DNA of 64,000 bases from JAXDAY01 sp034679345 (GTDB lineage Bacteria > Eisenbacteria > RBG-16-71-46 > CAIMUX01 > VGJL01): NCBI GenBank assembly GCA_034679345.1, contig JAXDAY010000013.1, forward strand, positions 186,001 to 250,000, given 5' to 3'. Under the pieces are notes generated by a model that worked only from the letters and a program-made list of their open reading frames with translations, had not been told where the DNA came from and searched no databases. Position numbers and translations under genes: made by a program. Shown here in pieces: positions 16,590-26,294 of this stretch (within the stretch, counting starts at the first letter, position 1; every line of letters starts with the position of its first letter).

Positions 16590-17264
16590 ATGGAAACCTG
16601 CAAACCTTTCATCTTCTGCACGGAGCGGCGTCTCGTGCGGCTCACCGGCCGAAAGGCGCGCTCGCTCGCGGAACTCGTCCGGCACATGCGCGAGGTGAGC
16701 GGGGCCTCGATCTTCTTTCATACCCATCACCACTACCTCTCCCATCACTTCGAGCGCCCGGTTGTCTTCAACGATTTCGCGATCTGGGTATCGCGCGCTC
16801 TGCTCCAGCGCGCCCTCGCGGAGAGGCTCGCCGCGGTGGATCTGCTCGAGTTCACGACGATCCGCCAGTTGAGGGAGCGATTCATCGCGCTCATCGAGGA
16901 GCATCTCGCTTCCTCGGAAGACGTCGACCTCCGCGCGCCCAAGGGCGAGGAGTTCCACTTTTGCGAGTCGCAGAGCTTCATCATGCCGACCGGGATCGTG
17001 GCCGCCGACGCGCGGGAGTTCTTCGAGCGGCTGCCTCACTTGACCACGATCTCCCTCTTCTATCACTTCTTCGGCGCGAGGCTCCGGCTCGGGAGAGCGA
17101 CCAACGACTTCTCCGCCTGGCTGGCGGAGATCGGGGAAGGCGGTCTCGCTCGAAAGATCGATGCCTTGAACCCCTACGTGATGACCCTCGACCAGATGAA
17201 GATGAAGCTCATCCGCATGGGCAGGAGCCGTCGGAGACTGCAGGATGCAGATCGCGCTGGCTGA
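16590..17264 (+). CDS. DUF5752 family protein
   Basis: 224 residues, soluble, no signal peptide. The central block HTHHHYLSHHFERPVVFNDF is strikingly His-rich, and a later block reads ESQSFIMPTGIVAADAREFF. This matches DUF5752 proteins, which (from memory) are often found beside glycosyltransferases of the trehalose-synthase type. ATG 16590 follows GGAGG by four bases; an in-frame ATG 30 bases upstream lacks a site. Its last 20 bases overlap the start of the TreT gene, implying translational coupling. A helper or regulatory subunit for TreT is the natural guess; no activity is predicted. Confidence 0.75.
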   Translation: METCKPFIFCTERRLVRLTGRKARSLAELVRHMREVSGASIFFHTHHHYLSHHFERPVVFNDFAIWVSRALLQRALAERLAAVDLLEFTTIRQLRERFIALIEEHLASSEDVDLRAPKGEEFHFCESQSFIMPTGIVAADAREFFERLPHLTTISLFYHFFGARLRLGRATNDFSAWLAEIGEGGLARKIDALNPYVMTLDQMKMKLIRMGRSRRRLQDADRAG

Positions 17265-18474
17265 TTACGAGGCCGTCGTTGGTCTCGACGTCCTGGAGGA
17301 GCTGCGCGTCATCGCCGAGCGCGTCCGCGGCCGCCGTCTCCAGAACATCAACTCAACGGCCGTAGGCGGTGGAGTCGCGGAGATCCTGACCCGGGTCGTC
17401 CCGCTCCTGCGCGAGCTGGGCGTCGAAGCCTCCTGGGACGTGATGAAGGGCGACGATGCCTTCTTCAACGTCACCAAGGAGTTCCACAACGCCCTGCACG
17501 GGAAGCCCGGGAAGCTCTCCGAGGAGATGCTCGACGCCTACCGCGCGACGACCGAGATGAATCTGCGCATGATGAACCTCGGCGACGATGTGATCGTCAT
17601 CCATGATCCCCAGCCCGCGGGACTGATCGCGGCCAAGGACCGGGCGGGACGCCGGTGGATCTGGCGCTGTCACATCGACGTCTCCACGCCGGATCCGAGT
17701 GTGTGGGAGTTCCTGCGCCCGCAAGTCGAGCGTTACGACGCCGCGGTGTTCTCGATGCCGGAGTTCGCCCAGTCTCTGCCGATCCCCCAGTATATGGTCG
17801 CTCCCTCGATCGATCCGTTGAGCGACAAGAACCGGGATCTGGACGAGACGACGGTGCGCGCGGTCATCGAGAGCCATGGCATCGACCCGCGCCGGCCCGT
17901 CGTCACGCAGGTCTCACGGTTCGACCGGCTGAAGGATCCTCTCGGCGTGATCGCGGCTTACCGCCTGGTGAAGCGGCGGATCGACTGCCAGCTCGTGTTG
18001 GCCGGAGGGGCGGCCACCGACGATCCCGAGGGCCAGCAGGTGCTGGATGAGGTGCGCGAGCGGGCGGGGCAGGACAAGGATATCCATGTCCTCCTCCTGC
18101 CGCCTTTCAGCGACCTCGAGATCAACGCGCTCGTTCGCGGATCGACCATCGTGATGCAGAAGTCGATCAAAGAAGGATTCGGCCTCACCGTGAGCGAGGC
18201 CCTCTGGAAGAAGAAACCCGTCGTGGCTGGCGCGGTCGGCGGAATCAAGCTCCAGGTGATCGATGGGACGACCGGATTCCTCGTGCACTCACCGGAAGGA
18301 GCCGCGCGGAGACTCATCGAGCTGCTCGAAGACGCAAAACTCCGCAGGCGCATGGGTGAGAACGGCTACCGGCACATGAGGCAGAACTTCCTGCTGACGC
18401 GTCATGTGAAGGACATCATGCTCTTGATGCTCGCCGTCGAGCACCCGGAGGAGAGCATCGTCCAGCTCGGCTGA
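17245..18474 (+). CDS. treT: Trehalose glycosyltransferring synthase (TreT), GT4
   Basis: 409 residues, equal to characterised archaeal and Thermotoga TreT proteins in length. The N-terminal Rossmann domain contains INSTAVGGGVAEILTRVVP (about 35-53), the TreT acceptor-domain signature, and FFNVTKEFHNALHG. The C-terminal domain has the GT4 EX7E motif, Glu310 and Glu318 in EGFGLTVSEALW. The family joins nucleotide-diphosphate glucose and free glucose directly to trehalose, reversibly. It overlaps the upstream DUF5752 gene by 20 bases. Together with the divergent otsAB, the cell has a direct reversible route and a phosphorylated irreversible route. Confidence 0.88.
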   Translation: MQIALADYEAVVGLDVLEELRVIAERVRGRRLQNINSTAVGGGVAEILTRVVPLLRELGVEASWDVMKGDDAFFNVTKEFHNALHGKPGKLSEEMLDAYRATTEMNLRMMNLGDDVIVIHDPQPAGLIAAKDRAGRRWIWRCHIDVSTPDPSVWEFLRPQVERYDAAVFSMPEFAQSLPIPQYMVAPSIDPLSDKNRDLDETTVRAVIESHGIDPRRPVVTQVSRFDRLKDPLGVIAAYRLVKRRIDCQLVLAGGAATDDPEGQQVLDEVRERAGQDKDIHVLLLPPFSDLEINALVRGSTIVMQKSIKEGFGLTVSEALWKKKPVVAGAVGGIKLQVIDGTTGFLVHSPEGAARRLIELLEDAKLRRRMGENGYRHMRQNFLLTRHVKDIMLLMLAVEHPEESIVQLG

Positions 18475-18507
18475 TCTTGACGAACCGGAAGATTCGCGAA
18501 ACGGGGC

Positions 18508-19518
18508 TCAGGACCCGCCCCGCATCCCCTTGCGCCACGCCCCGGGAGAGACGCCCGCCGCCCGCTTGAACGCGCGCGAGAACGCCGCCTCGCTCTCATA
18601 ACCGACCTCCAAGGCCACCTCCAGGAGCTTCGCGTTCGTCTCGCGCAGCATCCTCGAGGCCGCCTGCATGCGCCATTGCGTCAGGTACTGCATCGGAGGC
18701 TGGCCGATGAAATGGACGAAGCGCTCGTGGAGGGAGGATCGCGAGAGCCCCGCCTCGGCGCTCAGGCGCTCGAGCGTCCAGGATTCCGCCGGCTTCTCGT
18801 GGATGAGAGACAGCGCCCGGCCGATCGCGGGGTCCCGCGTCCCCGCGAGCCACCCGGTCTGCTCCGGCTCGAGGGAGTCGACGTAGCGACGGAGGACCTC
18901 GACAAAGAGCATCTCGCTCATCCGCTCGAGGACGGCCTCTCCCCCGGGCCGCCGCCGATTCGATTCGGCGACGACCGTCCGCATGAAGGTCGTCACCCAG
19001 GAGTCCGCCCCGAGCGCGCTTCCGGGAACGCGAAGCACGCGCGGGAGCGCGGCGATCAAGGGATTGAAGGGGCGCGCGTCGAGCCCGAGGAAGCCGCACG
19101 CGACGGTCGATCGGTCGCGCCCGCCGCCGTCGAGGCGCGCGGTCGTCACTTCGGCCCCCTGCATGCTGAGCGAGAACGGCAACTGGGGAGGGCGGGGCGA
19201 GAAGAAGAACTTCGTGTCGGGAGCCGGCGCACGCATCCCCGGAGCGCTGGAGATGACGTGCGCGTCGCCTTGGGGAAAGAGGATCACATCCCCCGCCTCC
19301 AGCCGGATCGGCGATTGTCCCACGATCGCGGCCCAGCAGGAACCCGTCACGATCGCGTGAAACTCAATCATGTGCTCCGCGCCCGGCATGATCGCGGGGA
19401 TGAGGTCGCGCGCGTGGGGCGCCTCGGCCACCCACGGCGGCGCGCCTTCGACGTAGTAGAAGAGCGCGCCTCGAAGTCGCACGGCGCGGAGCAGATCGGA
19501 TAGGGTGTCGCCGCTCAT
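18508..19518 (-). CDS. AraC-family regulator with N-terminal cupin domain
   Basis: 336 residues. The N-terminal half is a cupin-type AraC-binding domain (LEAGDVILFPQGDAHVISSAP is the typical beta-strand and His signature). The C-terminal half has two helix-turn-helix motifs: WTLERLSAEAGLSRSSLHERF and LEVALEVGYESEAAFSRAF, ending RAAGVSPGAWRKG. It binds a small molecule and activates or represses transcription. ATG 19518 starts the conserved region, though its ribosome site is weak. It is divergent from the methyltransferase gene with 232 bases between starts, which suggests that gene, and probably itself, as targets. Confidence 0.88.
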   Translation of the reverse strand: MSGDTLSDLLRAVRLRGALFYYVEGAPPWVAEAPHARDLIPAIMPGAEHMIEFHAIVTGSCWAAIVGQSPIRLEAGDVILFPQGDAHVISSAPGMRAPAPDTKFFFSPRPPQLPFSLSMQGAEVTTARLDGGGRDRSTVACGFLGLDARPFNPLIAALPRVLRVPGSALGADSWVTTFMRTVVAESNRRRPGGEAVLERMSEMLFVEVLRRYVDSLEPEQTGWLAGTRDPAIGRALSLIHEKPAESWTLERLSAEAGLSRSSLHERFVHFIGQPPMQYLTQWRMQAASRMLRETNAKLLEVALEVGYESEAAFSRAFKRAAGVSPGAWRKGMRGGS

Positions 19519-19750
19519 CGTCCCGCTTCGGGGATCCGTGAAGATCCGCGATCGCCGGCGGATTCCCGGCATGCTCCCGCGGACGGCCGGTCATGCGGGC
19601 GGCGCTTTCCGGACGCCCGATCAAGTTTTTCCGACGCACAGCCAGATCTCAACGCGTGCCCTCCTGCATCCTGCCTCCATGGAGCCGGTTGTGGCCGGCT
19701 GCGTCAACGCGCCAACCCCTCGATGCGAGGGACCATGAAGGAGAATCCCG

Positions 19751-20617
19751 ATGAATCCCAAAACCCTTGAGAATACAGCAAGCGGCCCCCGCCCGGGCCT
19801 CTCGAACATCGCCCCGAAGCCCGACCTGCCGGCGATCAAGGCCCGGCAGCAGGCCACCTGGGCCTCGGGCGACTATGGCCAGATCGGCGTCCGACTCCAG
19901 ATCGTCGGCGAGTCGCTCTGCGAGGCCGTCGATCTCCAGGCGACCGACACGGTCCTGGACGTCGCGGCGGGCAACGGCAACGCCTCTCTCGCGGCGGCGC
20001 GCCGATTCGCGGATGTCACCTCGACCGACTATGTTCCCGCCCTCCTCGAGGAAGGACGGCGCCGCGCGGAGGCCGATGGGCTGCCCATCCGGTTTCAGAT
20101 CGCCGACGCCGAGGCCCTGCCCTTCCCTGAAGAGTCCTTCGACGTCGTGCTCTCGACATTCGGCGTCATGTTCTCCGCGGACCAGGACCGGACCGCGGCC
20201 GAGATGCTTCGCGTGGTGAGGCCGGGAGGCAAGATCGGCCTCGCGAACTGGACCCCCGAGGGCTTCATCGGGCAGCTCTTCGACGTGATGATCGACCATA
20301 TGCCTCCCCCGGCCGGGCTCCGCTCCCCCATGGAATGGGGAACCGAGACGCGGCTGGTGGAGCTCTTCGGCCCCCAGGCAAGCGACATCCGAACGAACCG
20401 GAGAATCTACAACTTCCGCTATCGTTCGGCCGAGCACTGGATCGAGGTCTTCCGGACCTTCTACGGGCCGACGCACAAGGCGTTCGCCGCGCTTGATGAG
20501 ACGGGGAGGAAGTCGCTCCACGAGGCGCTCCTCCATCTTTTGCTCGCTCATGATCGGTCGAGCGGCAACGGCCTCGTCATTCCGAGCGAGTACCTTGAGG
20601 TCGTCGTGACGCGGTAG
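19751..20617 (+). CDS. Class I SAM-dependent methyltransferase
   Basis: 288 residues. SAM-binding motif I is VLDVAAGNGNASLAAAR, the acidic loop is TSTDYVPALLEEGRRRA, motif II is IADAEALPFPEESFDVVLST and motif III is MLRVVRPGGKIGLANW, so it belongs to the UbiE/Coq5-like Methyltransf_11 group. The acceptor cannot be told from sequence. AAGGAG lies seven bases before the ATG. It is divergent from the AraC regulator and ends before a strong terminator. Cytoplasmic. Confidence 0.88.
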   Translation: MNPKTLENTASGPRPGLSNIAPKPDLPAIKARQQATWASGDYGQIGVRLQIVGESLCEAVDLQATDTVLDVAAGNGNASLAAARRFADVTSTDYVPALLEEGRRRAEADGLPIRFQIADAEALPFPEESFDVVLSTFGVMFSADQDRTAAEMLRVVRPGGKIGLANWTPEGFIGQLFDVMIDHMPPPAGLRSPMEWGTETRLVELFGPQASDIRTNRRIYNFRYRSAEHWIEVFRTFYGPTHKAFAALDETGRKSLHEALLHLLLAHDRSSGNGLVIPSEYLEVVVTR

Positions 20618-20630
20618 CGAGGATGGAACG

Positions 20631-20656
20631 GGAGAGGGCGCATCGGCGCCCTCTCC
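20631..20656. terminator. Strong bidirectional hairpin
   Basis: Perfect 11-bp stem GGAGAGGGCGC / GCGCCCTCTCC with the tetraloop ATCG, between the methyltransferase stop (20617) and the end of czcA (20693). Convergent position supports use from both sides. Confidence 0.7.
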
Positions 20657-20692
20657 TTGGCCCATCGGCGGCCGGGGCTGCGATCGGGCGCT

Positions 20693-23600
20693 TCACCCCC
20701 GTTCCCCCTTCGTTTCCTCCGACCCGTGGAACAGCCGGTAGAGCGCCGGCAGAACGACGAGCGTGAGCATCGTCGAGGAGATGATTCCTCCGATCACGAC
20801 CGTCGCGAGCGGTCGCTGGACCTCCGCGCCCGTGCCGTGCGCCAAGGCCATCGGCACGAAGCCAAGCGATGCGACGAGCGCCGTCATCAGGACCGGGCGC
20901 AGGCGCGTTCGCGATCCTTCGCGGATCGCGTCCTCGAGCGGCAGCCCCTCCAGGTGCAGCTTGCGGATGAATGTGACCATCACGAGCCCGTTCAGCACGG
21001 CGACTCCGGAGAGGGCAATGAAGCCGACCCCGGCGGAGATCGACAGCGGGATCCCCCGGATCAGGAGCGCCACGACCCCGCCGGTAAGCGCCAAGGGCAC
21101 TCCCGTGAACACGAGCAAGGAGAGTCGCACGGATCCGAAGGTCGTGAAGAGGAGGATGAAGATCAACGCCAGGGCCAAAGGGACGACGAAAGCCAGTCGC
21201 GCGCGGGCCGTGAGGAGGTTCTCGAACTGCCCTCCCCAGGTCGTCCAATAGCCGGTCGGCAGCCTCACCTCCGCCCCGATTCGCTCCTGCGCCTCCTGCA
21301 CGAAGCTGCCGATGTCGCGCCCGCGGACGTTCGCCGTGACCACGACGCGCCGCTTGCCGTTCTCGCGGCCAATCTGATTCGGACCCTCCTCGATCGAGAT
21401 CTCCGCGACCGACCCCAAAGGAACATGGGCGGCTCCGACATCGGGCTCGTGCGCGAGGGAGGCGAGGAGCGGACCCGGCGCGGCTTCGCCCGCGGGGAGC
21501 GGAATCGGCAGGTCCTCCAGGGCGTGGATGTCGGTTCGTATCTCCTCCGCAAGCCGCACGACCAGGTCGACGCGGCGGTCTCCCTCGAAGACTTCTCCGA
21601 CCGTGCTCCCGCCGATGGCCGTCTCGATGACGGCGTGGACATCCGAGACGTTGAGCCCATAGCGTGAGATCGCCGAGCGGTCGATCGCGATGGTGAGAAC
21701 CGGCAGACCGCTCACCTGCTCCACCCGGACATCCGAGGCTCCACGGATCGTCCCCAGGATCGCCGCGATCCGGCTTGCCTCTTCACGCATGACATCGATG
21801 TCGTCGCCGAAGACCTTGACCGCAAGGTCGCTCTTGATCCCTGAGATGAGCTCGTTGAAGCGCAGCTGGATCGGCTGGGTGATCTCGTAGTTCTGCCCGG
21901 GCAGCTGCTGCAGCACTCGATGGACCTCCGCGGCGAGCTCGTCCTGGGTCCTCCCTCGTTTCCATTGCCGCTGCGGGCGGAGCATGAGATTCCCGTCGCT
22001 GTGGTCGGGACCCGCCGGGTCCGTGGCGATCTCGGCCGTGCCGATCCGGGAGTAGGTCCGTTCGATCTCGTCGGGGAACTCGCGCAGCAGCAGATCCTCG
22101 ACCTGAGCCTGCATCTCGACGCTCTTGGTGAGGCTGATCGAGGGGATCCGCAGAGGTTGGACGGTGATCGTCCCCTCCTTGAGCGAGGGGACGAACTCGC
22201 TTCCCATGCGCGCCGCCAGGATCGCGCAGACCGCGATCAGCACGCCGCCGCCGGCGACCACGGCCCACCGCCAGCGCATCGACGCGTCGACCACCGGGCG
22301 ATAGAGACTCGAGGCCGCCCGCATCAGGCGATTCTCCTTCTCTGCGACCTTGCCGCGGAGCAGAAGAGCCAGCAGGGCGGGCACGGCGGCCAGCGCAAAG
22401 ACGAGCGAGCCGAGCAGGGCCAGAAGCACCGTCTCGGCCATCGGCCGGAACATCTTTCCCTCGATTCCGGACAGGGTCAGGATCGGCAGATAGACCACCA
22501 TGATGATGCCCACGCCGAAGAGGGTCGGGCGCGCGACCTCGCGGGCGGCCTCATAGCTCACCTCGAATCGCTCCGAGCGCGCGAGCGGCCGTCCAAGTTG
22601 GCTCTGCCGCATCCCGAGCCGCCGGACGATGTTCTCCGTCATCACGACCGCGCCGTCGACGATCAATCCAAAGTCGATCGCGCCCAGGCTCATCAGGTTC
22701 CCGCTGATCTTCGTGTGGACCATGCCGGTCACCGCGAAGAGCATCGAGAGCGGAATCGCCAGGGCGACGATGAGCGCCGCCCGGAGATTGCCGAGGAGCA
22801 GGAAGAGGATCGCGATCACGAGGATCGCCCCTTCCGCCAGGTTCTTGCGGACCGTCGCGAGGGTCGCGTCGACCAGATTCGTCCGGTCGTAGATCGTCGT
22901 CGCCCGCACACCTTCGGGCAGGGAACGGTTCACTTCCTGCATCTTCCTCGCCACGCGGTGCGAGACCGCCCGGCTGTTCTCGCCCATGAGCATGATGGCG
23001 GTGCCGATGACCGCCTCGCGTCCATCGACCATGGCCGCCCCCGTCCGCAGCTCCTTGCCGATCGAGACCTCGGCCACGTCGCGGATGCGGACGGGCACGC
23101 CGGCGCGGCCGCCGACGACGATGTCGCGGATCTCCTCCATCCCTGTCACCTGTCCGGTCGACCGGATGAGGTACTGCTCGTCGTGATGCTCGATATACCC
23201 CCCGCCCGCGTTGGAGTTGTTCTCCGCCAGCGCGTCGAAGACATCGCGGAAACCGAGGCCATGGGCGAGGAGCTTCGCCGGATCCGGGGTCACGTGGAAC
23301 TGACGCTCGTATCCGCCGATCGAGTTCACCTCCGTCACGCCAGGGACGGTGCGCACCTGAGGCTTCACGATCCAGTCCTGGACGGTTCGGAGATCCGCAA
23401 GCGTGTACGGCACTCCATCTTCGGTGCGCGCGGCCGAATCAGCCTCGACGGCCCAGAAGAAGATCTCCCCGAGTCCTGTCGCGATCGGCCCCATGGCCGG
23501 CTCTCCAAGCCCGGGGGGGAGGCTCTCCTTCGCCTCCTGCAAGCGCTCGTTGACGAGCTGCCGGGCGAAGTAGATGTCGGTCCCATCCTCGAAGATGACC

Positions 23601-23881
23601 GTCACCTGTGAGAGCCCGTAGCGCGAGAGCGAGCGAACCTGCTCCACGCGCGGAATCCCGCTCATCGCCGTCTCGATCGGGAAGGTGATGCGCTGCTCGA
23701 TCTCCACGGGAGAAAGCGCCTGCACCCCCGTGTTGATCTGCACCTGGACGTTCGTCGTGTCGGGGATCGCGTCGATCGGAAGGCGCGAGAAGTTCAGCAC
23801 GCCGAGCGCGGCGACGGCGACGATCCCCAGAACGACGAGGGTCCGCTGCGCGATGGAGAAGCGGATCAGTCGATCCAGCAT
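20693..23881 (-). CDS. czcA: Heavy-metal efflux RND pump, CzcA type
   Basis: 1062 residues, full length for an RND inner-membrane pump. The first transmembrane helix is followed by the conserved PDTTNVQVQINT segment. The heavy-metal signature in TM4 reads DFGLIVDGAVVMTEN (Asp403 first), which follows the DFG-x3-D-x6-EN pattern of the HME1 class, usually Co/Zn/Cd exporters. TM-rich C-terminal half includes the symmetric repeat (GFIALSGVAVLNGLVMV). The pump exports divalent metal by proton antiport across both membranes together with CzcB and CzcC. It begins 22 bases after czcB and is the last gene of the operon. Metal specificity is inferred from motif only. Confidence 0.9.
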   Translation of the reverse strand: MLDRLIRFSIAQRTLVVLGIVAVAALGVLNFSRLPIDAIPDTTNVQVQINTGVQALSPVEIEQRITFPIETAMSGIPRVEQVRSLSRYGLSQVTVIFEDGTDIYFARQLVNERLQEAKESLPPGLGEPAMGPIATGLGEIFFWAVEADSAARTEDGVPYTLADLRTVQDWIVKPQVRTVPGVTEVNSIGGYERQFHVTPDPAKLLAHGLGFRDVFDALAENNSNAGGGYIEHHDEQYLIRSTGQVTGMEEIRDIVVGGRAGVPVRIRDVAEVSIGKELRTGAAMVDGREAVIGTAIMLMGENSRAVSHRVARKMQEVNRSLPEGVRATTIYDRTNLVDATLATVRKNLAEGAILVIAILFLLLGNLRAALIVALAIPLSMLFAVTGMVHTKISGNLMSLGAIDFGLIVDGAVVMTENIVRRLGMRQSQLGRPLARSERFEVSYEAAREVARPTLFGVGIIMVVYLPILTLSGIEGKMFRPMAETVLLALLGSLVFALAAVPALLALLLRGKVAEKENRLMRAASSLYRPVVDASMRWRWAVVAGGGVLIAVCAILAARMGSEFVPSLKEGTITVQPLRIPSISLTKSVEMQAQVEDLLLREFPDEIERTYSRIGTAEIATDPAGPDHSDGNLMLRPQRQWKRGRTQDELAAEVHRVLQQLPGQNYEITQPIQLRFNELISGIKSDLAVKVFGDDIDVMREEASRIAAILGTIRGASDVRVEQVSGLPVLTIAIDRSAISRYGLNVSDVHAVIETAIGGSTVGEVFEGDRRVDLVVRLAEEIRTDIHALEDLPIPLPAGEAAPGPLLASLAHEPDVGAAHVPLGSVAEISIEEGPNQIGRENGKRRVVVTANVRGRDIGSFVQEAQERIGAEVRLPTGYWTTWGGQFENLLTARARLAFVVPLALALIFILLFTTFGSVRLSLLVFTGVPLALTGGVVALLIRGIPLSISAGVGFIALSGVAVLNGLVMVTFIRKLHLEGLPLEDAIREGSRTRLRPVLMTALVASLGFVPMALAHGTGAEVQRPLATVVIGGIISSTMLTLVVLPALYRLFHGSEETKGERG

Positions 23882-23903
23882 GGGGTTCCTCCTCGCCGCC
23901 GCA

Positions 23904-24914
23904 TCAGTGCGCGTGACCGTGCCCGGCTTCGCTCTTCAGAAGCTCGGACTTGCATACGAAGGCGTTCTCCACGACCACTCGGTCCCCCGGGGAGAGGCCC
24001 GCGAGGATCTCCGTCCACTCGCCGTCGGTCCGCCCGGTCTCGACCTCCTGGGCGCGGAAACCTTCGCCATCCTCCACGAAGACAACCTTCGCCCCCCGCA
24101 CGGTCTGGATCGCCCGATCCGCAACCGCAGTCGGTGCGGTCACGCTCTCGGTCCGGACGCGCGCGGTGACGAAGAGCCCCGGCCGCCACTTCCGCTCGGG
24201 GTTCGCCAGGGCGATCCGCGCGATCGAAGTCCGCGTCGGCTCTCCGACCACGGGGCCGACATAGTCGATCTTCCCCTCGGCCTTCCGCGAGATCCCCGCC
24301 GCTTCGATCACGGCGGTCTGGCCGACCCGGATCCGTTCGAGATCGCGGGCGTAGACGCTCACGTTCACCCAGACGCTCGAGAGATCGGCGACGACGAAGA
24401 TGTCGGAATCGTCCGAGACGAACTCCCCGAGCGTGATGTGCTTCTCGATGACGGTCCCGGCGATCAGGGACTTGACCTCATAGAGGGCCAGGCTCTCATT
24501 CGCTTCGATGACGGCCAGGACCTCGCCGGCTCCGACCGCGTCTCCCAGGTTCTTTCTGACCTCGCGCGCGATTCCTGAGAATCGCGGCACGATGTGCGCC
24601 AGGCGATCCGCATTGACGACGATCTCGCCCGGCAACTCCCGCACGATCGCGATCTCCCTCGGCGCGACCGCCTCCAGGCGGATCCCGGCGGCGGCGCGTT
24701 GCGCCGGGCTGAGCGCCACAAAGCCCTCCCTCTCGGCTTCATGCGACTCGTGCGGTTCCCTCTCCCCCGCCCCATGGTCGCCTTCGGCGTGCTCGACGCC
24801 TTCACGATGCCCGGCGTCCTCGAAGTCGTCGTGCGCGGCGTTTCCGGCGCAGCCGGCCAGGCCGAGGATCATGACCAGGGCGATCCGGGCCATCGGCCCC
24901 CGTGTTCGAGTCAT
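23904..24914 (-). CDS. czcB: RND periplasmic adaptor, CzcB type
   Basis: 336 residues. A signal peptide ends in the lipobox LAGC (Cys22), so it is likely anchored in the inner membrane by lipid. After it comes a His/Asp/Glu-rich stretch (HREGVEHAEGDHGAGEREPH) and the C-terminus ends GHGHAH, both candidate metal-binding tails. The body has the hairpin/lipoyl/beta-barrel order of membrane fusion proteins (ALYEVKSLIAGTVIEKHITL is the lipoyl core). It joins the pump to the outer-membrane channel. Its ATG overlaps the czcC stop (ATGA), showing translational coupling. Confidence 0.9.
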   Translation of the reverse strand: MTRTRGPMARIALVMILGLAGCAGNAAHDDFEDAGHREGVEHAEGDHGAGEREPHESHEAEREGFVALSPAQRAAAGIRLEAVAPREIAIVRELPGEIVVNADRLAHIVPRFSGIAREVRKNLGDAVGAGEVLAVIEANESLALYEVKSLIAGTVIEKHITLGEFVSDDSDIFVVADLSSVWVNVSVYARDLERIRVGQTAVIEAAGISRKAEGKIDYVGPVVGEPTRTSIARIALANPERKWRPGLFVTARVRTESVTAPTAVADRAIQTVRGAKVVFVEDGEGFRAQEVETGRTDGEWTEILAGLSPGDRVVVENAFVCKSELLKSEAGHGHAH

Positions 24915-26206
24915 CTTCCGTCCTCCTCTGCGGGGTGGATCCGCTCCGCTCCCCGTCCGGTCAGCCGATCGATCTCGATCCGGCTCTGCTCGAGCTCGCT
25001 CAAGGCCGCGATCTCCGCGCGGCGGGCGTCCGCCAGCGATCGCCGGGCCTCGAGCACGTCGAGGTAGGTGAATCTGCCCTGCTCATATCCCTTGCGGACT
25101 CCTTCGTAGACTTCCTGCGCGCCCGGGAGAACGATCCGCCGCAGCCCCCGCACCTCCGCCTGGGCGATGCGAAGCCGGGCGACCTGCTCGCGTAGCTCGC
25201 GTTCGAGATCGCGGCGCGCGCGCTCCCGCTCGAGGCTCGAACGCTCCAGGTCCGCCGCCGCCGCCCGAACCTCGCCTTGGTTGCGATCCAGGATCGGCAG
25301 CTCGACGGACAGCCCGAGCAGGAAGGTCTCTTGATCCTCCGCCTCGAGGCGGCGGAGGCCTCCAGAAAGCTCGACGTCGGGGTTTCCACGGCTGCGTTCA
25401 AGGCGCAGGCGCGCGCGCCGCATCCGGTCGTTCGCCAAGAAGCGCGCCAGATCCGGATTGTCCGCAAGACGCGAGATCAGCGTGTCTGCGATCGGGACAG
25501 CCCGGAGGGAATCGAGAGATCCCTCGACCTGATCCGGGACGGGCCCACCGCCCCAGTGAAGCGCGAGCCGCTCGAGCGCCAGCCGGGACTCATCCCGTGC
25601 CCGCTCCCACGCGATCTGCGCCGTGGAGATCGCGACCCGGGCGCGCATCGCCTCCACCGCGGGGAGGGCTCCGGCCTCCACCTTCTTCTGCGCCGAGGCG
25701 GCCACCTCTTGCGCGATCGAGAGAGTCTCACGCGCGAGTTCGAGCTCTCGCTGGGCGGCCAGGCCGCGGACGAAGTCGCCGCGGACCTCGCGGGCGAGGT
25801 CATGGCGCGCCGTTTCGAGGTCCGACTCCGCAAGCGAGCGCTCCTCCCCCGCCACCGCGACTCGGGCGCCTCGTTTGCCGCCTAGCTCGAATCGCTTCGC
25901 GAGCCGGAGGCTCGCCTCGACCTCTCTGGCCCCATTCAGATCGCCAGAGAGGTTCTCGATCTCGATCCCAAGCTCCGGATTGGGCCGGGCTGCGGCCTGC
26001 CGGGCACGGGCCTCGGCCGCCACAACGCCAAACGAGGCTGCCGCGAGCCCCGGATGCGCTGCGGCGGCTCGGCGCAGCGCTTCCTGAAGGGTCATGGGGA
26101 TCAGCGCATCATCGGCCGGTTGCCCCGCGACTCGGCGTGCCTCGAGCGGCAACCCACAGATCAGGACGAGGCAGGCCATCGCCCGCCATCCGCGTACGTT
26201 TCGCAT
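24911..26206 (-). CDS. czcC: Outer-membrane efflux protein, CzcC/TolC type
   Basis: 431 residues. After a signal peptide (cleavage near RVAGQ) the chain is mostly long amphipathic helices with two internally similar halves, as in outer-membrane efflux proteins: MTLQEALRRAAAAHPGLAAA starts the first and QGRFTYLDVLEARRSLADAR marks the second. It forms the trimeric exit duct of the tripartite pump. ATG 26206 follows GGAGGAG by six bases; the longer frame upstream is not coding. It is the first of the three pump genes and lies 88 bases after the small Cys/His-rich gene. Confidence 0.88.
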   Translation of the reverse strand: MRNVRGWRAMACLVLICGLPLEARRVAGQPADDALIPMTLQEALRRAAAAHPGLAAASFGVVAAEARARQAAARPNPELGIEIENLSGDLNGAREVEASLRLAKRFELGGKRGARVAVAGEERSLAESDLETARHDLAREVRGDFVRGLAAQRELELARETLSIAQEVAASAQKKVEAGALPAVEAMRARVAISTAQIAWERARDESRLALERLALHWGGGPVPDQVEGSLDSLRAVPIADTLISRLADNPDLARFLANDRMRRARLRLERSRGNPDVELSGGLRRLEAEDQETFLLGLSVELPILDRNQGEVRAAAADLERSSLERERARRDLERELREQVARLRIAQAEVRGLRRIVLPGAQEVYEGVRKGYEQGRFTYLDVLEARRSLADARRAEIAALSELEQSRIEIDRLTGRGAERIHPAEEDGR

Positions 26207-26294
26207 CGATACTCCTCCGGCGATCGCACGGCGATTCGAGGACGATCCACACGAGCGGGATCGTCCGGCGTCGAAGCGGGAGTCGGTGCGGGAT

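Noticed and set aside
18502..18522. Possible terminator CGGGGC / GCCCCG between treT and the AraC gene
   Set aside because: Only six base pairs, and one arm overlaps the end of the AraC gene; too weak to list.
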